This document shows positions 50,932 to 60,419 of a stretch of DNA of 64,000 nt, piece after piece; position 1 is the stretch's first letter, and the number at the start of each line of letters is the position of its first letter. A model generated the notes under the pieces. The model ran no database searches. It was not told where the DNA came from and worked only from the letters and a program-made list of their open reading frames with translations. The translations under genes and the position numbers were made by a program. This stretch comes from Symbiodinium natans (Eukaryota; Sar; Dinophyceae; Suessiales; Symbiodiniaceae): positions 246,001-310,000 of the forward strand of contig CAJNDS010002471.1 of assembly GCA_905221605.1 (NCBI GenBank), in the 5' to 3' direction.

Positions 50932-53900
50932 CTCGCCTCCGCTGTGGTTCTAGACTTGGCCAGCTCTTGCGAACGGTTGGGATCCCGAAACCCTAGGCCC
51001 TAAACCCTAAACCCTAGGCCCTAAACCCTAAACCCGATCTGTGTTCTGGGGTCTTAAGCCCGGCGCGTTTATGTATGGTGGTCCAGGCCGGGATACTGGC
51101 TGAATATTTTGACACACCACGTACAAGCGATTCTATGGGACAGGGCTGCACTTGAGCAAAACGGTAGAAGCTTCTTTGGTAGGTGGGAGGGAACTTTCTC
51201 TTGTGATTTGCAGCATTTCCTGGCATGTCGAGATATTCGACCCAATCCCCATGCTGCGTCAATTCAGCACTGTACTGCATGGCATTCTTCCCAGGCTGAC
51301 AAATCCAAGTTTTGAACATCATCCTGCGAAGCCTTGAACGGCTTCAAGGGCTGAGTTCGGGGACTCGACACTTCGTTGCGTGTTGTATTCCAGACATTTT
51401 AGGGTTTAGGGTTTAGGGTTTAGGGTTTCTATGTTCATACAAGTCGTGATCTACTCTTCTGGGGCGAGGGGCGGGTAGACCCGGAGGAGGGGTGGGCCGA
51501 GAACCCAGAGTCGAGGACCAGGATGGATGGCTTAAGATTGGGGACAGAGGACCAAGGTGCCGCCACACCTTCAAAAAACGACCCAAACCGAAAATCCGAA
51601 CCCTAAACTCTAACAGATGAACGCCCACCCGCTGGGTTCCAACACAACACGGAGAAGCGCCAAGCCCTACTTCGCACGAAGATTTAACAGCCAAGTTGCC
51701 GTCCACCATCCACTTCAGCACACAAGACAGTATAAGGCCGACCATTACCGCGAATCCCTTCTTCACGCTGCCCGATGTTTTTGCCTCAGCTTTCTAGGGG
51801 CCATCAAATTTCACAGCAGTTCTGACAGGTGCGTTGAACGGCCCCAAGCCTACGCAAAACTTGGCTCTGTATCCCAAGCAACCCCAAAACTTTTGAACTC
51901 CGAAGCCCATCGGAAATCAAGACTCCCTTCCAGGACGGGCTATTCGGCCCTATAATCCCCATAATCAACCCTATATGGGGCCTTTTTTAAGGGGTTTTAG
52001 GGTAGAATAGCCCGTCCTGGTTTGTAGGTGGGCCCAGGTGCGATCAAGCCCACCACGATGCCGCCCCAGCCTTGGGAAATCCTCGGACGGGGACTGGACA
52101 CTTTAGGCCCAGGACCCCCCAGATACTCCAAAACCCCTTACTTAAGGAATATCCCTTAAATTATAATAGGAACCCTCATATGATTTAGGGTAGTATTCCT
52201 TAAGGAATATCCCTTAAACTCTAAGAGGAACCCAAATATGATTTAAGGCATATGTTCCTTCATTAAGGGGTTTTGGAGTCTCTGGGTCTACAAGGAGGGG
52301 CCCCCTTACTCTACTAACTGTAGTTAAGGGACTTATAACATAATTTAGGATCCTTATAACCAACCCTAAACCCTAAACCCTAAACCCTAAACCCTAAACC
52401 CTAAACCCACCTTGTACCATCCTTTTTAAACGCGGCTCCCTTCGCAGCCGACCGGCCTCCGGGAGTGGATGGTGCGTCAGGACGAGGCATTTGGGGCCGA
52501 CCATTTGGGACGGACACAACATTCTGACCTTTAGGGTTTAGGGTTTAGGGTTTAGGGTTTCCCACCTACCTGGAAGCACTCTGAACCTTCTATGGTACTC
52601 GCACGTGCACCAACATCTGTCTCTCGAAAGGCTGGGCGCTCAGTATCCAGGTTCCTGTCGCACGCCCCCCCCACTTCCAGCCCTCCACTTCACCTCCAAG
52701 ACAACCCATTTTGGGACACCCTATGGATCAACTCTCGCAAAAGGCTGGACGCTCTGGTATCCAGGTCCTCCTCACAAGGCGTATGCGGGACTTTGCCGCG
52801 CAATCCTGGAAACGCTCTTGCTGTGCCTCTTCTGGCCGGCCGAGAGTCGCGTAGCATCAAAACTATGACGTAGCTTCATCGGATTCCGTCGGCCACCGTG
52901 TTCTTCTACGATCCCTAGGGCTCCAAGTATACAAATCCTACCTACATTGGGGTCTAAAGTCTATAAATAATACCTACTTTGGGCTATTTGGAGCTTTAGG
53001 GGATATAGCAGTGCGGCTCAGCTGAATGCCCGGGGCAGGTTTCAGGATCTGCGGTTTGAGGGCGCAATCTCTGGTGTGCCCTCCTTAAGGCCTCAAACTC
53101 CCTGAAGCCATCGGCTCAGAACCCTAAACCCTAAACCCTAAACCCTAAACCCTAAACCCTAAACCCTAAACCCTAAACCCTGAACTGAAAGGCTGCCCAG
53201 AAACACAGGGATGAAGGTGCGCGGAGTCCACCTCTGGAAGAGTCCTGGTCCGAATGCTTAGTGGGGATTTGGCAGGGGGGATTTGGCAGGTGGAGGTTGA
53301 GCTTGAGAACATTTCAGGAATCCTAAACCCTAAACCCTAAACCCTAAACCCTTGAGCTTCGGCCGCCAAGGCCCTAAAAGCGGAGGCTGGGGATTGGGCA
53401 TGCCGACATTTCCCCACTCAATCTGCTTGATGACTGGCTTAAGGGGCATTTGAGCTAGCTTGCCTGCAACCACTAAATCTCTCGCCTTCGTCTCCCGGAG
53501 AGGCGTTCATCAGGTGAGTGATGACAATGATCACCTCGGGCAGCTTCGAGCGGGCTGCCGCTGCTTTCGGGTCTAGGTTTAGGGTTTGGGGCGGTTCTTG
53601 AAGTATACGGCTCTTGTTCAATAGTTCACGATATTGGAGGGAAGGTCCAGCTGGGCTGTCTTGCAACAGGCACAACGGCGGCTCAGCCAAGCGGGATTCC
53701 AGACAATCACCCTCATGGACCGTGTACGTACAAAGCCGCGCGACACATCCCAGGATCCCCATCTCTGAGCTGAAGAGGTAGCCTCAGACGCGCCGTATAC
53801 TTGCTGTGTGTCACAAATAGCGGCTAGGTGAGTTCGTGCCTCTTCCCTCGGCTACATACTTCTTTCGCGTCCCTCGTTTCCGCACATATTTCCGCTCCAG

Positions 53901-56404
53901 TCTTGAGACCTCCTTGGAATCCCTAATTATGTCGGAGAAAGGATGGCTGTGAGACCCCGGACTTTTGTAGTCACCGCTATAGTTACTCAGTTGTCCAGTA
54001 CCTAGGGGTTTTAAAGGTTAACCTTTGGGAATATAAGGGGGAATATATTAACCCAAAAAGGTTAAAGGTTACCTACTCTACTACTAAGGTTACTGTAGTT
54101 CCACCTCGGGCCAGGGTAGCCTGGGCTGTACTCTGTTCAGCGTGACGCATCAATTTGGTCTGATGACAGCTCCTGACCTTGAGCCCCAAGTTCGGACTCC
54201 AGCTTTAGGACTTTGCCTTTGTGCATGTCAAACATCCGTTCAAAGATATGCAGGGTTTGTTCTTTTGGTTGTCCTGCGCCTTCGGTTTGGCTAGCGGGAA
54301 ATGCGGGGGAATGAGGTACCCTATATCATCAACCCTAAACCCTAAACCCTAAACCCTTAACCCTTATAAACCCTAAACCCTAAACCCTCAACCCTAAACC
54401 CTAAACCCTAAATATGTAGAGCCCTACTTCCCTCATTCCCTGCTGACCAACAGTGAGGGACTCGCAAGACTTACATATACTTGCAGTAGAATTTGGGTTT
54501 AGGGTCTAGGGTCTAGGGTCTAGGGTCTAGGGTCTAGGGTCTAGGGTCTAGGGTTTAGGGTTTAGGGTTTAGGGTTTAGGGATGTTCCCCCTTGATACGA
54601 ACAGTCATTAATAGAGATTGTATAATAGGGGGGGAGGTACTCTTCATCCCTATTACTACTCATTACTCATTGCTTAAGAACCCCAAAAATACAAATATTC
54701 TTCCTTATTAAGGGTAATATGGGGATTCCTTTCTCGTTTTCTTGTTATTCTTTCCGGGTTCTTAAGCATGTAGTAGATTAAGTCCTCAAAAAATATCATA
54801 GGGAGGGGTACTATAATCCCAACGAAGGACTGTTTTGTAGAGGGTGACGATTCACAAGGCGTGCCGCGCAGCTGTCTCGGCGTTTTCGCTGCAAGGTCCA
54901 CTCGACAATGGCACCCCCGAGTCCACTGAGGGCAGACCCGAGAAGAATACCTGGGGGCGGGGCTGTTTAGGGTTTAGGGTTTAGGGTTTAGGGTTTGCGG
55001 GCTTCGGTGCCTTTTCGATGCCTTTTCGGCGTTTGGGCTTGTAAGCCGGAAGGGACATTGAGGCTACAGCCCGGCAGCTCTGAATCCTGTGTGGCCTGTG
55101 GCCTGCGCAACGCAAGACCGCGCAAAGACATTCTCAGGCCCCTAACTGCAAAGCTCTCCGAAACCACAAGACATCCACAAACCGAGTCCGCAATCCAAAC
55201 TACTCCACCCATCTCCACCCTCCTTTTGCCGCCAAGGGACAAAACGTGCCTATGGCGAGGCTCTCCGCCGTACTAGGAGTCTTGGAGACCTGGGAAACGG
55301 TTTAGGGTTTAGGGTTGATGGAGTTCTGGGTTCGTGGACTGTTAGGGTTTAGGGTTTAGCGTTTAGGAGTGGTAGAGGATTGAAGGTGTATAGGGTTGAG
55401 GAACTCCGGATTTTTTGTGTTGAAGTTCAGGGTTTCGGGTTCATGGGTTGTGGCTTTCCGCAAACACCGTCTTGTGGGAGATAGTGACGACCGTGTGCCT
55501 GCGACAATACATACAATGTATCTGCTTTTCAACTTCCTGCCTGTGAGGCCTCAGAGAGGCTGACCAACATGCCAGCGGCCGCCAGCATAACCAATGCCAC
55601 ACATTGCACTGCTGACTGACGCCGGCCCACTATGATGTACCTGAGCATTGCAGGCACAGGCATTAGGAGAAACGAATGTAGCACAAGGGAGACCGCGCAC
55701 AACTTGCCAAACCCCGGTCAGCCTCATCCTCAGACCCGACCCCAAATCCACTCAACCTTCCTCACCTCTCCCTACCATGGCGTCCAAAGCATGCGAATTT
55801 TAAAAAGACAAAAAGAGCCTTCTTCAGCTGTTTGGGGAGAGTTCTTGGCGGCCTCCGAGCTTCGCTTCAACACCCTTCAAGCCCAGCTGATCGCCGAGAA
55901 GCACGAAGAGAGCGGTGAAAAGCATCTTCGTCTGATTCAGGATATTGAAGGTGATCCCATCCAGTTTCTGATAGGCCACCTGCGGATCGATCTTCCTAAA
56001 CCCTAAACCCTAAACCCTGGGAATGGGGAACGAGGGCATGCCCTGGATCGGGAGACTTAAACAACGGAGGGTGCGAACGTAAACCCTGTGGCGCGGTCGG
56101 GCTGTCTTCCGTCCCTACTCGCAAATAACAGGTCATGGTTCTTGCCGCTCTCTCTACCCTAAACCCTAAACCCTATATACCCTAAACCCTAAGCCCTAAA
56201 CCCTAAACCCTACTCTACCTCGTCTTCTGCTTCTGCTGGGCATGAGGAAGCCCGAAGGCCCCCCCCGCGCGCGCCGGGCGCCCGAGTGCGAGGTCCATGT
56301 GAACTTGGGACACATTGTGGTCAAAACGAGAGGAGCCCAAGCACCCACATACAACAGAAAAGGGGGATGCTTCCCCCGAAGTGCTGCTGAACCCTAACAC
56401 CACC

Positions 56405-56441
<37 letters not shown>

Positions 56442-56732
56442 TTCTTCCTCTCCATATCTCTCTCTCCCTCTCGCTCCCTCTCCATATCTCCTCTCTCTCT
56501 CATCCCCTCCCTCCCCTCCTTCCCCTCCTCCCCCTTTCCCCTGCCCCACCTGGACACAAAGGTTCTGCACCAAGTACGTCAACGAGGGGATCCCCGCCGA
56601 GAGCAGGAAGCCCTGAAAGGACCAGTCCTGAAGTGCTTCGTCCATGCCTCAGCTGATTGGGGGCCCGCTTTCCAGGAGAGTGCTTGATTCTACTATAGTT
56701 GCTTAAGAACACCCCCCCCCAAAAAAAAAAAA

Positions 56733-56783
<51 letters not shown>

Positions 56784-58061
56784 AACAGTACTCCCTATGT
56801 GACCCTTATAAGGGAAGAATGTTTTTTTTTGGGGGGGTTCTTTTGAGCAACTCGTGGTGAAGATTGCTTGATATGTAGCCCTCGAGTCGGGGCTCATTTA
56901 AACACCGCGCTTTGAATGGAGAACACAGAACTGCACAGGAAACCTCTAAGCACCACGGTAGACATCTCGCCAACTCCTCGCGCCAGTCGATTGAGTGATC
57001 TCTTGAGCTTTGGAGTAGTAAGGTGTGATAAGTGGGCCACATTCGCGCCCACACTCCCGTATCCTAGAAGCCATTGGCTGCACGGTTTGTGCTGTCCAAC
57101 CCACCATGACATTGAAAAGCCTTGCTCCGGAACTGCGAATCCGCCTGAAATCTGCGTGCTTTCCTGAAGAGTTGCTTCGCTCCTCTTGTGACACGCATCT
57201 GGGGGTGGGATCTGCTGTCCGCAGAGGCACGGCTACCCCCCCAAACAAAAAAACAAGTCCTCAACTTGACTCGGCTCACGAAACCCTCGCAGCCTTAAGC
57301 ACTTACAACGCTGACATGATCTAGGTCAGTATACCCCTTAAGCCTAAGTGCACCGAACCCCTGAACACCAGCGGACTTTCAACCTCAACACAGAAAGCCG
57401 AACTAAGCATCTCAAATCCTCAGCCCTCTAACGGCTCTATAGAGTCTCTTATAAGACACTCTAACGGCACTCTGAAGGTAACTTTAAACCCTAAACCCCA
57501 AAACCCTAAACCCGACATTGCAATCCCAGTGGCGGCCCTCGGCCCTCAGCATACCCATGCAGCCGAGCACCTTGGCAACCTCCGCACCCAAAACCAAGGA
57601 CGCGGCTGGTGTGCCCGGTGCCTGCGGTTTGGGTTTAGGGTTTAGTGTTTAGGGTTTAGGGTTTAGGGTTTAGGGTTTAGGGCTATTTTACATGGTATCT
57701 GAGCACACTGTTGCTTTAAGACCTCGGTTTCGAGACGATCTGGCTCTGTTACCCAACAGGGTAAGGTGCAGAGCTGTGATGCTTTCGCTTCTCTAGCTGC
57801 ATGGTGTCTCCGGGACCCAGAAATCCCAAATTAAACGCCCCCAAGTTCTTGGTGAACTCCGGTTTAGGGTTTAGGGTTTAGGGTCTAGGGTTTAGGGTTA
57901 GGGTTTCGGGTTTTTTGTGGAAGCAAAGCCTTGATGCCCATATTCAGCCGGGGGTCTACAAAGCGCTTGGACAGGAGCGGTTGCGCTCCGAACTGCCCGG
58001 CATGGATGGCCAAGTACCCCAGCCCGCCCTGTGCGGACAGGAGGGCGCTGATGGCAGCCAT
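50833..58061 (-). CDS. Nucleotide-sugar transporter, 12 identified exons (gene span)
   Basis: Multi-pass Golgi/ER antiporter of the Nuc_sug_transp (SLC35A-like) family, which exchanges nucleotide sugars for the monophosphate. Recognised from family blocks in the right order: GAQPLLSKRF, SLVLGAEVAKV, GIPSLTYLVQN, FNILNQTKMLFTALFV, GRRQSAVQ, LSGLGGAIVEW, LFQRWTPRTFIPV, GWGGIVVGLI, KKGFAVMVG and the tail PLVASSIYLHAKYPP. The 12 exons total 934 nt, about 311 codons, close to the family's usual 320-400. Ten of eleven junctions keep phase; exon 7 to 8 does not, so one short exon is missing. Eight donors are GC. ITS lie in nine introns and in no exon. Family assignment is from remembered motifs, not a search. 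Confidence 0.85.
51692..51784 (-). CDS. Transporter exon 11
   Basis: AKTSGSVKKGFAVMVGLILS then CVLKWMVDGNL. It matches the family's GGVKKGFA helix that follows exon 10. Acceptor GCTGAG. A GC donor after AACTTG gives phase 0 to exon 12; the exact 3' end is less certain than the 5' end. Confidence 0.78.
51929..52020. mobile_element. Family 3 MITE inside a transporter intron
   Basis: Perfect inverted ends CCAGGACGGGCTATT / AATAGCCCGTCCTGG around CCTATAATCCCCATAAT. It lies in intron 10 of the transporter, with no ITS. Confidence 0.85.
52042..52081 (-). CDS. Transporter exon 10
   Basis: Forty bp encoding ISQGWGGIVVGLI, the conserved glycine-rich helix (family: GG(I/L)xVGL). Acceptor CCGAG, donor GC in phase 0. 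The following intron (51,785-52,041) contains a complete family-3 foldback element. Confidence 0.8.
52120..52281. mobile_element. Family 9 MITE with internal duplication
   Basis: Ends ACTCCAAAACCCCTTA / TAAGGGGTTTTGGAGT. The internal CCTTAAGGAATATCCCTTAA block is present twice, about 67 bp apart. Confidence 0.7.
52366..52408 (+). repeat. ITS array in transporter intron 9
   Basis: Six CCCTAAA units. With 52,532-52,561 and 53,119-53,178 it is one of three tracts in this 1.1-kb intron. Confidence 0.9.
52911..53000. mobile_element. Family 8 MITE in a transporter intron
   Basis: Same ends as the 34.9-kb copy. Part of the 1.1-kb intron between exons 9 and 10. Confidence 0.75.
53205..53244 (-). 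CDS. Transporter exon 9
   Basis: Forty bp encoding LFQRWTPRTFIP, matching the family's GL(F)xxWTPxTxIPV block. Acceptor ACCAG, donor GT in phase 2. Upstream intron 53,245-53,470 contains a 32-bp ITS flanked by an 8-bp direct repeat TTGAGCTT. Downstream intron is 1.1 kb and holds three ITS tracts and two MITEs. Confidence 0.8.
53322..53353 (+). repeat. ITS tract in transporter intron 8
   Basis: Four CCCTAAA units flanked by TTGAGCTT at 53,304 and 53,352. Confidence 0.88.
53471..53543 (-). CDS. Transporter exon 8
   Basis: LPEVIIVITHLM plus the lumenal loop NASPGDEGERFS. It ends AGTG before a GT donor, phase 1, and joins exon 9 as ERFSGLFQRWTP. It is read across the frame of a 107-aa ORF. The upstream boundary (CGAAG acceptor) is inferred from phase. 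Confidence 0.7.
53988..54089 (+). mobile_element. Family 7 element in a transporter intron
   Basis: Intact ends and 4-bp duplication GTTA; one extra G relative to the 31-kb copy. Lies in the intron between transporter exons 7 and 8. Confidence 0.87.
54330..54412 (+). repeat. ITS tract within an inverted repeat
   Basis: CCCTAAA units between inverted copies of GGGAATGAGG (54,307 and 54,431). In the intron between transporter exons 7 and 8. Confidence 0.8.
54495..54582 (+). repeat. ITS with seven-copy TCTAGGG variant block
   Basis: Seven TCTAGGG units between normal TTTAGGG units; runs into a family 1 element. Confidence 0.9.
54580..54850. mobile_element. Family 1 MITE with nested element
   Basis: The left terminus fuses with an ITS tract, which replaces its first bases. 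Inside lies a second foldback element, 54,671-54,769, with ends TGCTTAAGAACCC / GGGTTCTTAAGCA. The right part ends about 20 bp from transporter exon 7. Confidence 0.6.
54870..54950 (-). CDS. Transporter exon 7
   Basis: Encodes ILLGSALSGLGGAIVEW then TLQRKRRDS. The SGLGGA..E...Q motif with a basic loop matches the family's seventh helix region. Acceptor CCCCAG. The 3' end is uncertain; a GC donor after AGCT is assumed. Homologues continue RNS-x-LF-x-x-E, which is missing here, so a short exon probably lies in the 1.3-kb intron downstream. Confidence 0.78.
55071..55086 (-). CDS. Transporter microexon 6 (16 bp, tentative)
   Basis: A 16-bp segment encoding DSELP plus one base sits between a CACAG acceptor and a GC donor. 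It restores phase between exon 5 (phase 0) and exon 7 (needs one base). The phase fit and position support it, but so short a segment has little statistical weight. Confidence 0.45.
55541..55640 (-). CDS. Transporter exon 5
   Basis: YIIVGRRQSAVQC followed by the helix VALVMLAAAGMLVSL. The (L/I)GR(R/K)QS loop is conserved in the family. Acceptor CTCAG, donor GC in phase 0. The intron before it (55,641-55,902) has neither ITS nor a recognised MITE, the only such intron in this gene. Confidence 0.88.
55903..55979 (-). CDS. Transporter exon 4
   Basis: VAYQKLDGITFNILNQTK followed by MLFTALF. This is the most diagnostic block of the family (LD..TFN..NQTK.L.TAL). The acceptor is CCGCAG. The donor is GC (phase 2), and exon 5 supplies the missing G so the join reads FTALFVYIIVGRR. 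The upstream 570-bp intron carries ITS at 55,994-56,018 and 56,156-56,214 plus a CT/GA microsatellite. Confidence 0.9.
56403..56540 (+). repeat. CT-rich microsatellite in a transporter intron
   Basis: (CT)n, then mixed pyrimidine tract, close to the exon 3 donor. In sense orientation this is purine rich. Confidence 0.9.
56550..56647 (-). CDS. Transporter exon 3
   Basis: The exon opens MDEALQDWSF and then carries AGIPSLTYLVQNLCVQ, the conserved P-x-x-Y-x-x-Q-N helix of nucleotide-sugar transporters. It ends CAG before a GT donor in phase 0. The methionine is internal: exons 1 and 2 join in frame upstream. Confidence 0.88.
56699..56846. mobile_element. Foldback element with TA/TG core (family 13)
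   Basis: Ends GTTGCTTAAGAACACCCCC / GGGGGGTTCTTTTGAGCAAC, the motif also seen in the nested element at 54,671. The core is (TA)n(TG)n(TA)n. In the intron between transporter exons 2 and 3. Confidence 0.65.
57537..57621 (-). CDS. Transporter exon 2
   Basis: Twenty-eight codons plus 1 nt, with PAASLVLGAEVAKVLG, the family's second helix (compare VLxCExxKV in plant homologues). The acceptor CAG lies a few bases from an ITS tract (57,628-57,687), which reads CCCTAAA in the sense strand. The exon ends in a GC donor, phase 1, matching the GC that starts exon 3. Confidence 0.8.
57628..57687 (+). repeat. ITS tract adjoining transporter exon 2
   Basis: TTTAGGG units start a few bases from the exon 2 acceptor. 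A second tract (57,861-57,912) lies in the same intron. Confidence 0.88.
57930..58061 (-). CDS. Transporter exon 1 (start codon)
   Basis: Forty-four codons from the ATG at 58,061-58,059. The start fits the family: a short hydrophobic first helix leads into GAQPLLSKRFVDPR, which matches the conserved N-terminal QPLLSKRF block. The exon ends ATCAAG before a GC donor (phase 0). No spliced-leader acceptor was identified upstream. The downstream intron (57,622-57,929) holds two ITS tracts. Confidence 0.75.
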
Positions 58062-58436
58062 TTTTGTTCAGCTTCTACGCCGCTGGTCAAGCCTCTTTGG
58101 GCGAGCCCCTACCATCTACGAGGTCCCTGGGGCCAGCAAACCTTTTCAAACGCAGCGTTCTAAAGCGGCTGCCAGCATGCTTGCGGTCGAGAATTCAAAG
58201 CCATGTTCTGAAATCTTCGGGCTTGGTATCCACGAAATTGCGAGCTCAATCTTGCACTCGCAAGGAAACAAAAAGGCTTGCAATGCTGCGAGTGTGGACC
58301 CTAAGTCGGCCTTTCCTGAACTCCAGAGTCTGAATAGGTCAGCACTCATGCCTGATGGAATGGCAGCTCTAGGTCCACCTGCACTTCCCATAGTCAAGCT
58401 CTGCACATCTCCGGTCGGTCGGCATCTTGTAGAGAG

Positions 58437-58442
58437 AGCGAG

Positions 58443-58485
<43 letters not shown>

Positions 58486-58492
58486 GAGAGAG
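58437..58492 (+). repeat. (GA)n microsatellite upstream of the transporter
   Basis: About 22 GA units, 380 bp upstream of the start codon on the sense side. A role in expression is not shown. Confidence 0.9.
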
Positions 58493-58952
58493 GAGCCCGA
58501 GTGCCTTCAACGAGCTGAACGAGGCAAGATGACCCTCCAGCTCACATCCAATACTTGCGGTTTCAGATTTCGAGGCTCTAGACGGACAGGCGATTCGATC
58601 TTTTAGGAGTTCTTGTGTGGGTTGCAGCTTTCAGATTCACAATCCAAGCCGTGGCTGCCGCATAGCAACCCGAAACCCTATGTAAACCATAAACCCTAAA
58701 CCCTAAACCGCAGGCACTCCCTGCAGCGCGTCCTCTGAAGCCGAATGCCCAAAGGCACCAGCAGTCGCCCTCCTGGCCCCATATCGCCCCGGGATTGCGC
58801 CAGCCTGGTCACAAGGACCGGGCTTTCAGAACTGGGATTTCAGTTCGGTTAGGTAGGGCCCGATAACTGCAACATATACTCAGAGAGACCCAAGCAATGA
58901 AACAAATGAAACGCCAGGAACGGAAACCCGATGCAGATCGAGTCCCAACCCA

Positions 58953-59320
58953 CCCTAAACCCTAAACCCTAAACCCTAAACCCTAAACCCTAAACCCTAA
59001 ACCCTAAACCCTAAACCCTAAACCCTAAACCCTAAACCCTAAACCCTAAACCCTAAACCCTAAACCCTAAACCCTAAACCCTAAACCCTAACCCTACACC
59101 CTAAACCCTAAACCCTAAACCCTAAACCCTAAACCCTAAACCCTAAACCCTAAACCCTAAACCCTAAACCCTAAACCCTAAACCCTAAACCCTAAACCCT
59201 AAACCCTAAACCCCTAAACCCTAAACCCTAAACCCTAAACCCTAAACCCTAAACCCTAAACCCTAAACCCTAAACCCTAAACCCTAAACCCTAAACCCTA
59301 AACCCTAAACCCTAAACCCT
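58953..59320 (+). repeat. Longest ITS array, CCCTAAA
   Basis: About 52 units in 368 bp with three single-unit variants. Upstream of the transporter start codon by 0.9 kb. Confidence 0.95.
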
Positions 59321-59435
59321 GCCTCCGGAGGAAGATCGCCGCAAGGCCAGGCAGCTGGTCTGCAGAGCTGCAAGTCCAAAGGTTGTGCCACTTCCCTGGG
59401 TGGGTTTGTGGCTTCGGCTTAGAGGGGGGAAGAGG

Positions 59436-59945
59436 GGGGTAGGGTTTGGGGTTTAGGGTTTAGGGTTTAGGGTTTAGGGTTTAGGGTTTAGGGTGTAGGG
59501 TGTAGGGTGTAGGGTGTAGGGCGTAGAGTGTAGGGTTTAGGGTTTAGGGTTTAGGGTTTAGGGTTTAGGGTTTAGGGTTTAGGGTTTAGGGCTTGGGGTT
59601 TAGGGTTTAGGGTTTAGGGTGTAGGGTTTAGGGTTGTAGTTTCTAGGTTTTGTTTTTTGTTTTAGGGTTTGGGGTTTAGGGTTTAGGGTTGCGAACGTTT
59701 TGAGCGAAACGTTGTGTTTTTAGACGTTAGGTTTAAGGGCTTAGGGTTTACAGACATTGTATAGGGTTTGGGTCACCATAACGTCTTGAGCGAAACGTTT
59801 TGCATGAAATGTTTTGGGCGACAACTTATCTTTCAGAACGTAATTCATAGGCTTTGGGGCCTCCCGGCCCTGGGGTTTAGGGTTTAGGGTTTGGGGTTTA
59901 GGGTTTAGGGTTTAGGGTTTAGGGTTTGGGGTTTAGGGTTTAGGT
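59436..59945 (+). repeat. ITS arrays, TTTAGGG with TGTAGGG block
   Basis: Arrays at 59,436-59,690 and 59,872-59,945 around unique DNA with a repeated GAGCGAAACGTT motif. Includes five TGTAGGG-type units. With 58,953-59,320 this forms a second inverted ITS pair. Confidence 0.85.
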
Positions 59946-60419
59946 GGCCTTCTGGGGCTCTGTGGGTCTCCCACGGCTTTCCCTCCGGATGAAAGGCCCC
60001 AGAGGTTTAAGAAATTTGCGGCATTTGGGCTCCCGGGGGCGCGTTGGATGACGCTACTTAGACTCTGCTTGTCAGCTGTTTAGATAATCACATACAACTT
60101 CTATACATTTTGTCTTGAGGGTTTAGGGTGTAGGGTTTCGGGTTAAGGTGTTGTGCTGCATCCGGGCTCTTGTGACGGCACCCTGGCCGTTGGGGAACTT
60201 AATTTTTGAGGTCTCTCAGGTTCTGAGGGTTTCGGGTTTAGGGTTTAGGGTTTAGGGTTTAGGTTCCGAGGGTTGAGGGTTTAGGGTTTAGGGTTTAGGG
60301 CTATTGTACGCCTATAACCCCTTAAAAAATGGCCCTTTAAAGGGCCACCCTGGGAGGGGTGCCCAGGGAGTTGGTAAGCCTTCAGGTTTGTCAGTTAGGG
60401 CCCCTTGTAGTCACTAAAC

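Noticed and set aside
51014-51322. 102-codon minus ORF (GDWVEYLDMPGNAANHKRKF)
   Set aside because: It lies within the last transporter intron; retained only as a caution against trusting single ORFs.
51854-52016. GA-AG intron formed exactly by the family 3 element, continuing as SLDFRWASEFKSFGVAW
   Set aside because: Homology requires exon 10 to end at 52,042 and continue at 51,784 (KKGFAVMV), so this alternative exon is not part of the protein.
52411-52525. Open minus island (RPQMPRPDAPSTPGGRSAAK) with a GT donor at an ITS edge and an in-phase join to 52,093
   Set aside because: It falls inside the transporter intron between exons 9 and 10. The in-phase join is a coincidence of free acceptor choice.
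52996-53178. ITS intron joining SAHLHPCVSGQPFSS to EFEALRRAHQRLRPQ
   Set aside because: The true frame at 53,205-53,244 is LFQRWTPRTFIP, whose donor lies upstream of the ITS. The proposed join uses the wrong frame.
54142-54312. 57-codon minus island with coiled-coil character (FERMFDMHKGKVLKLESELG)
   Set aside because: It is inside the intron between transporter exons 7 and 8 and does not match the family.
56215-56403. Convincing-looking open frames on both strands (plus frame with ECEVHVNLGHIVVKTRG)
   Set aside because: The region lies in the intron between transporter exons 3 and 4, which are fixed by homology and phase. It shows that protein-like islands arise by chance in this base composition.
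58046-58066. AGCCATTTTTGTTCAGC resembling the spliced leader on the plus strand
   Set aside because: Only 9 consecutive bases match, and the stretch is the complement of the transporter start codon context.
58953-59320. True chromosome end
   Set aside because: The array is 4.7 kb from the window edge, is followed by unique DNA and mobile elements, and arrays in both orientations occur throughout.
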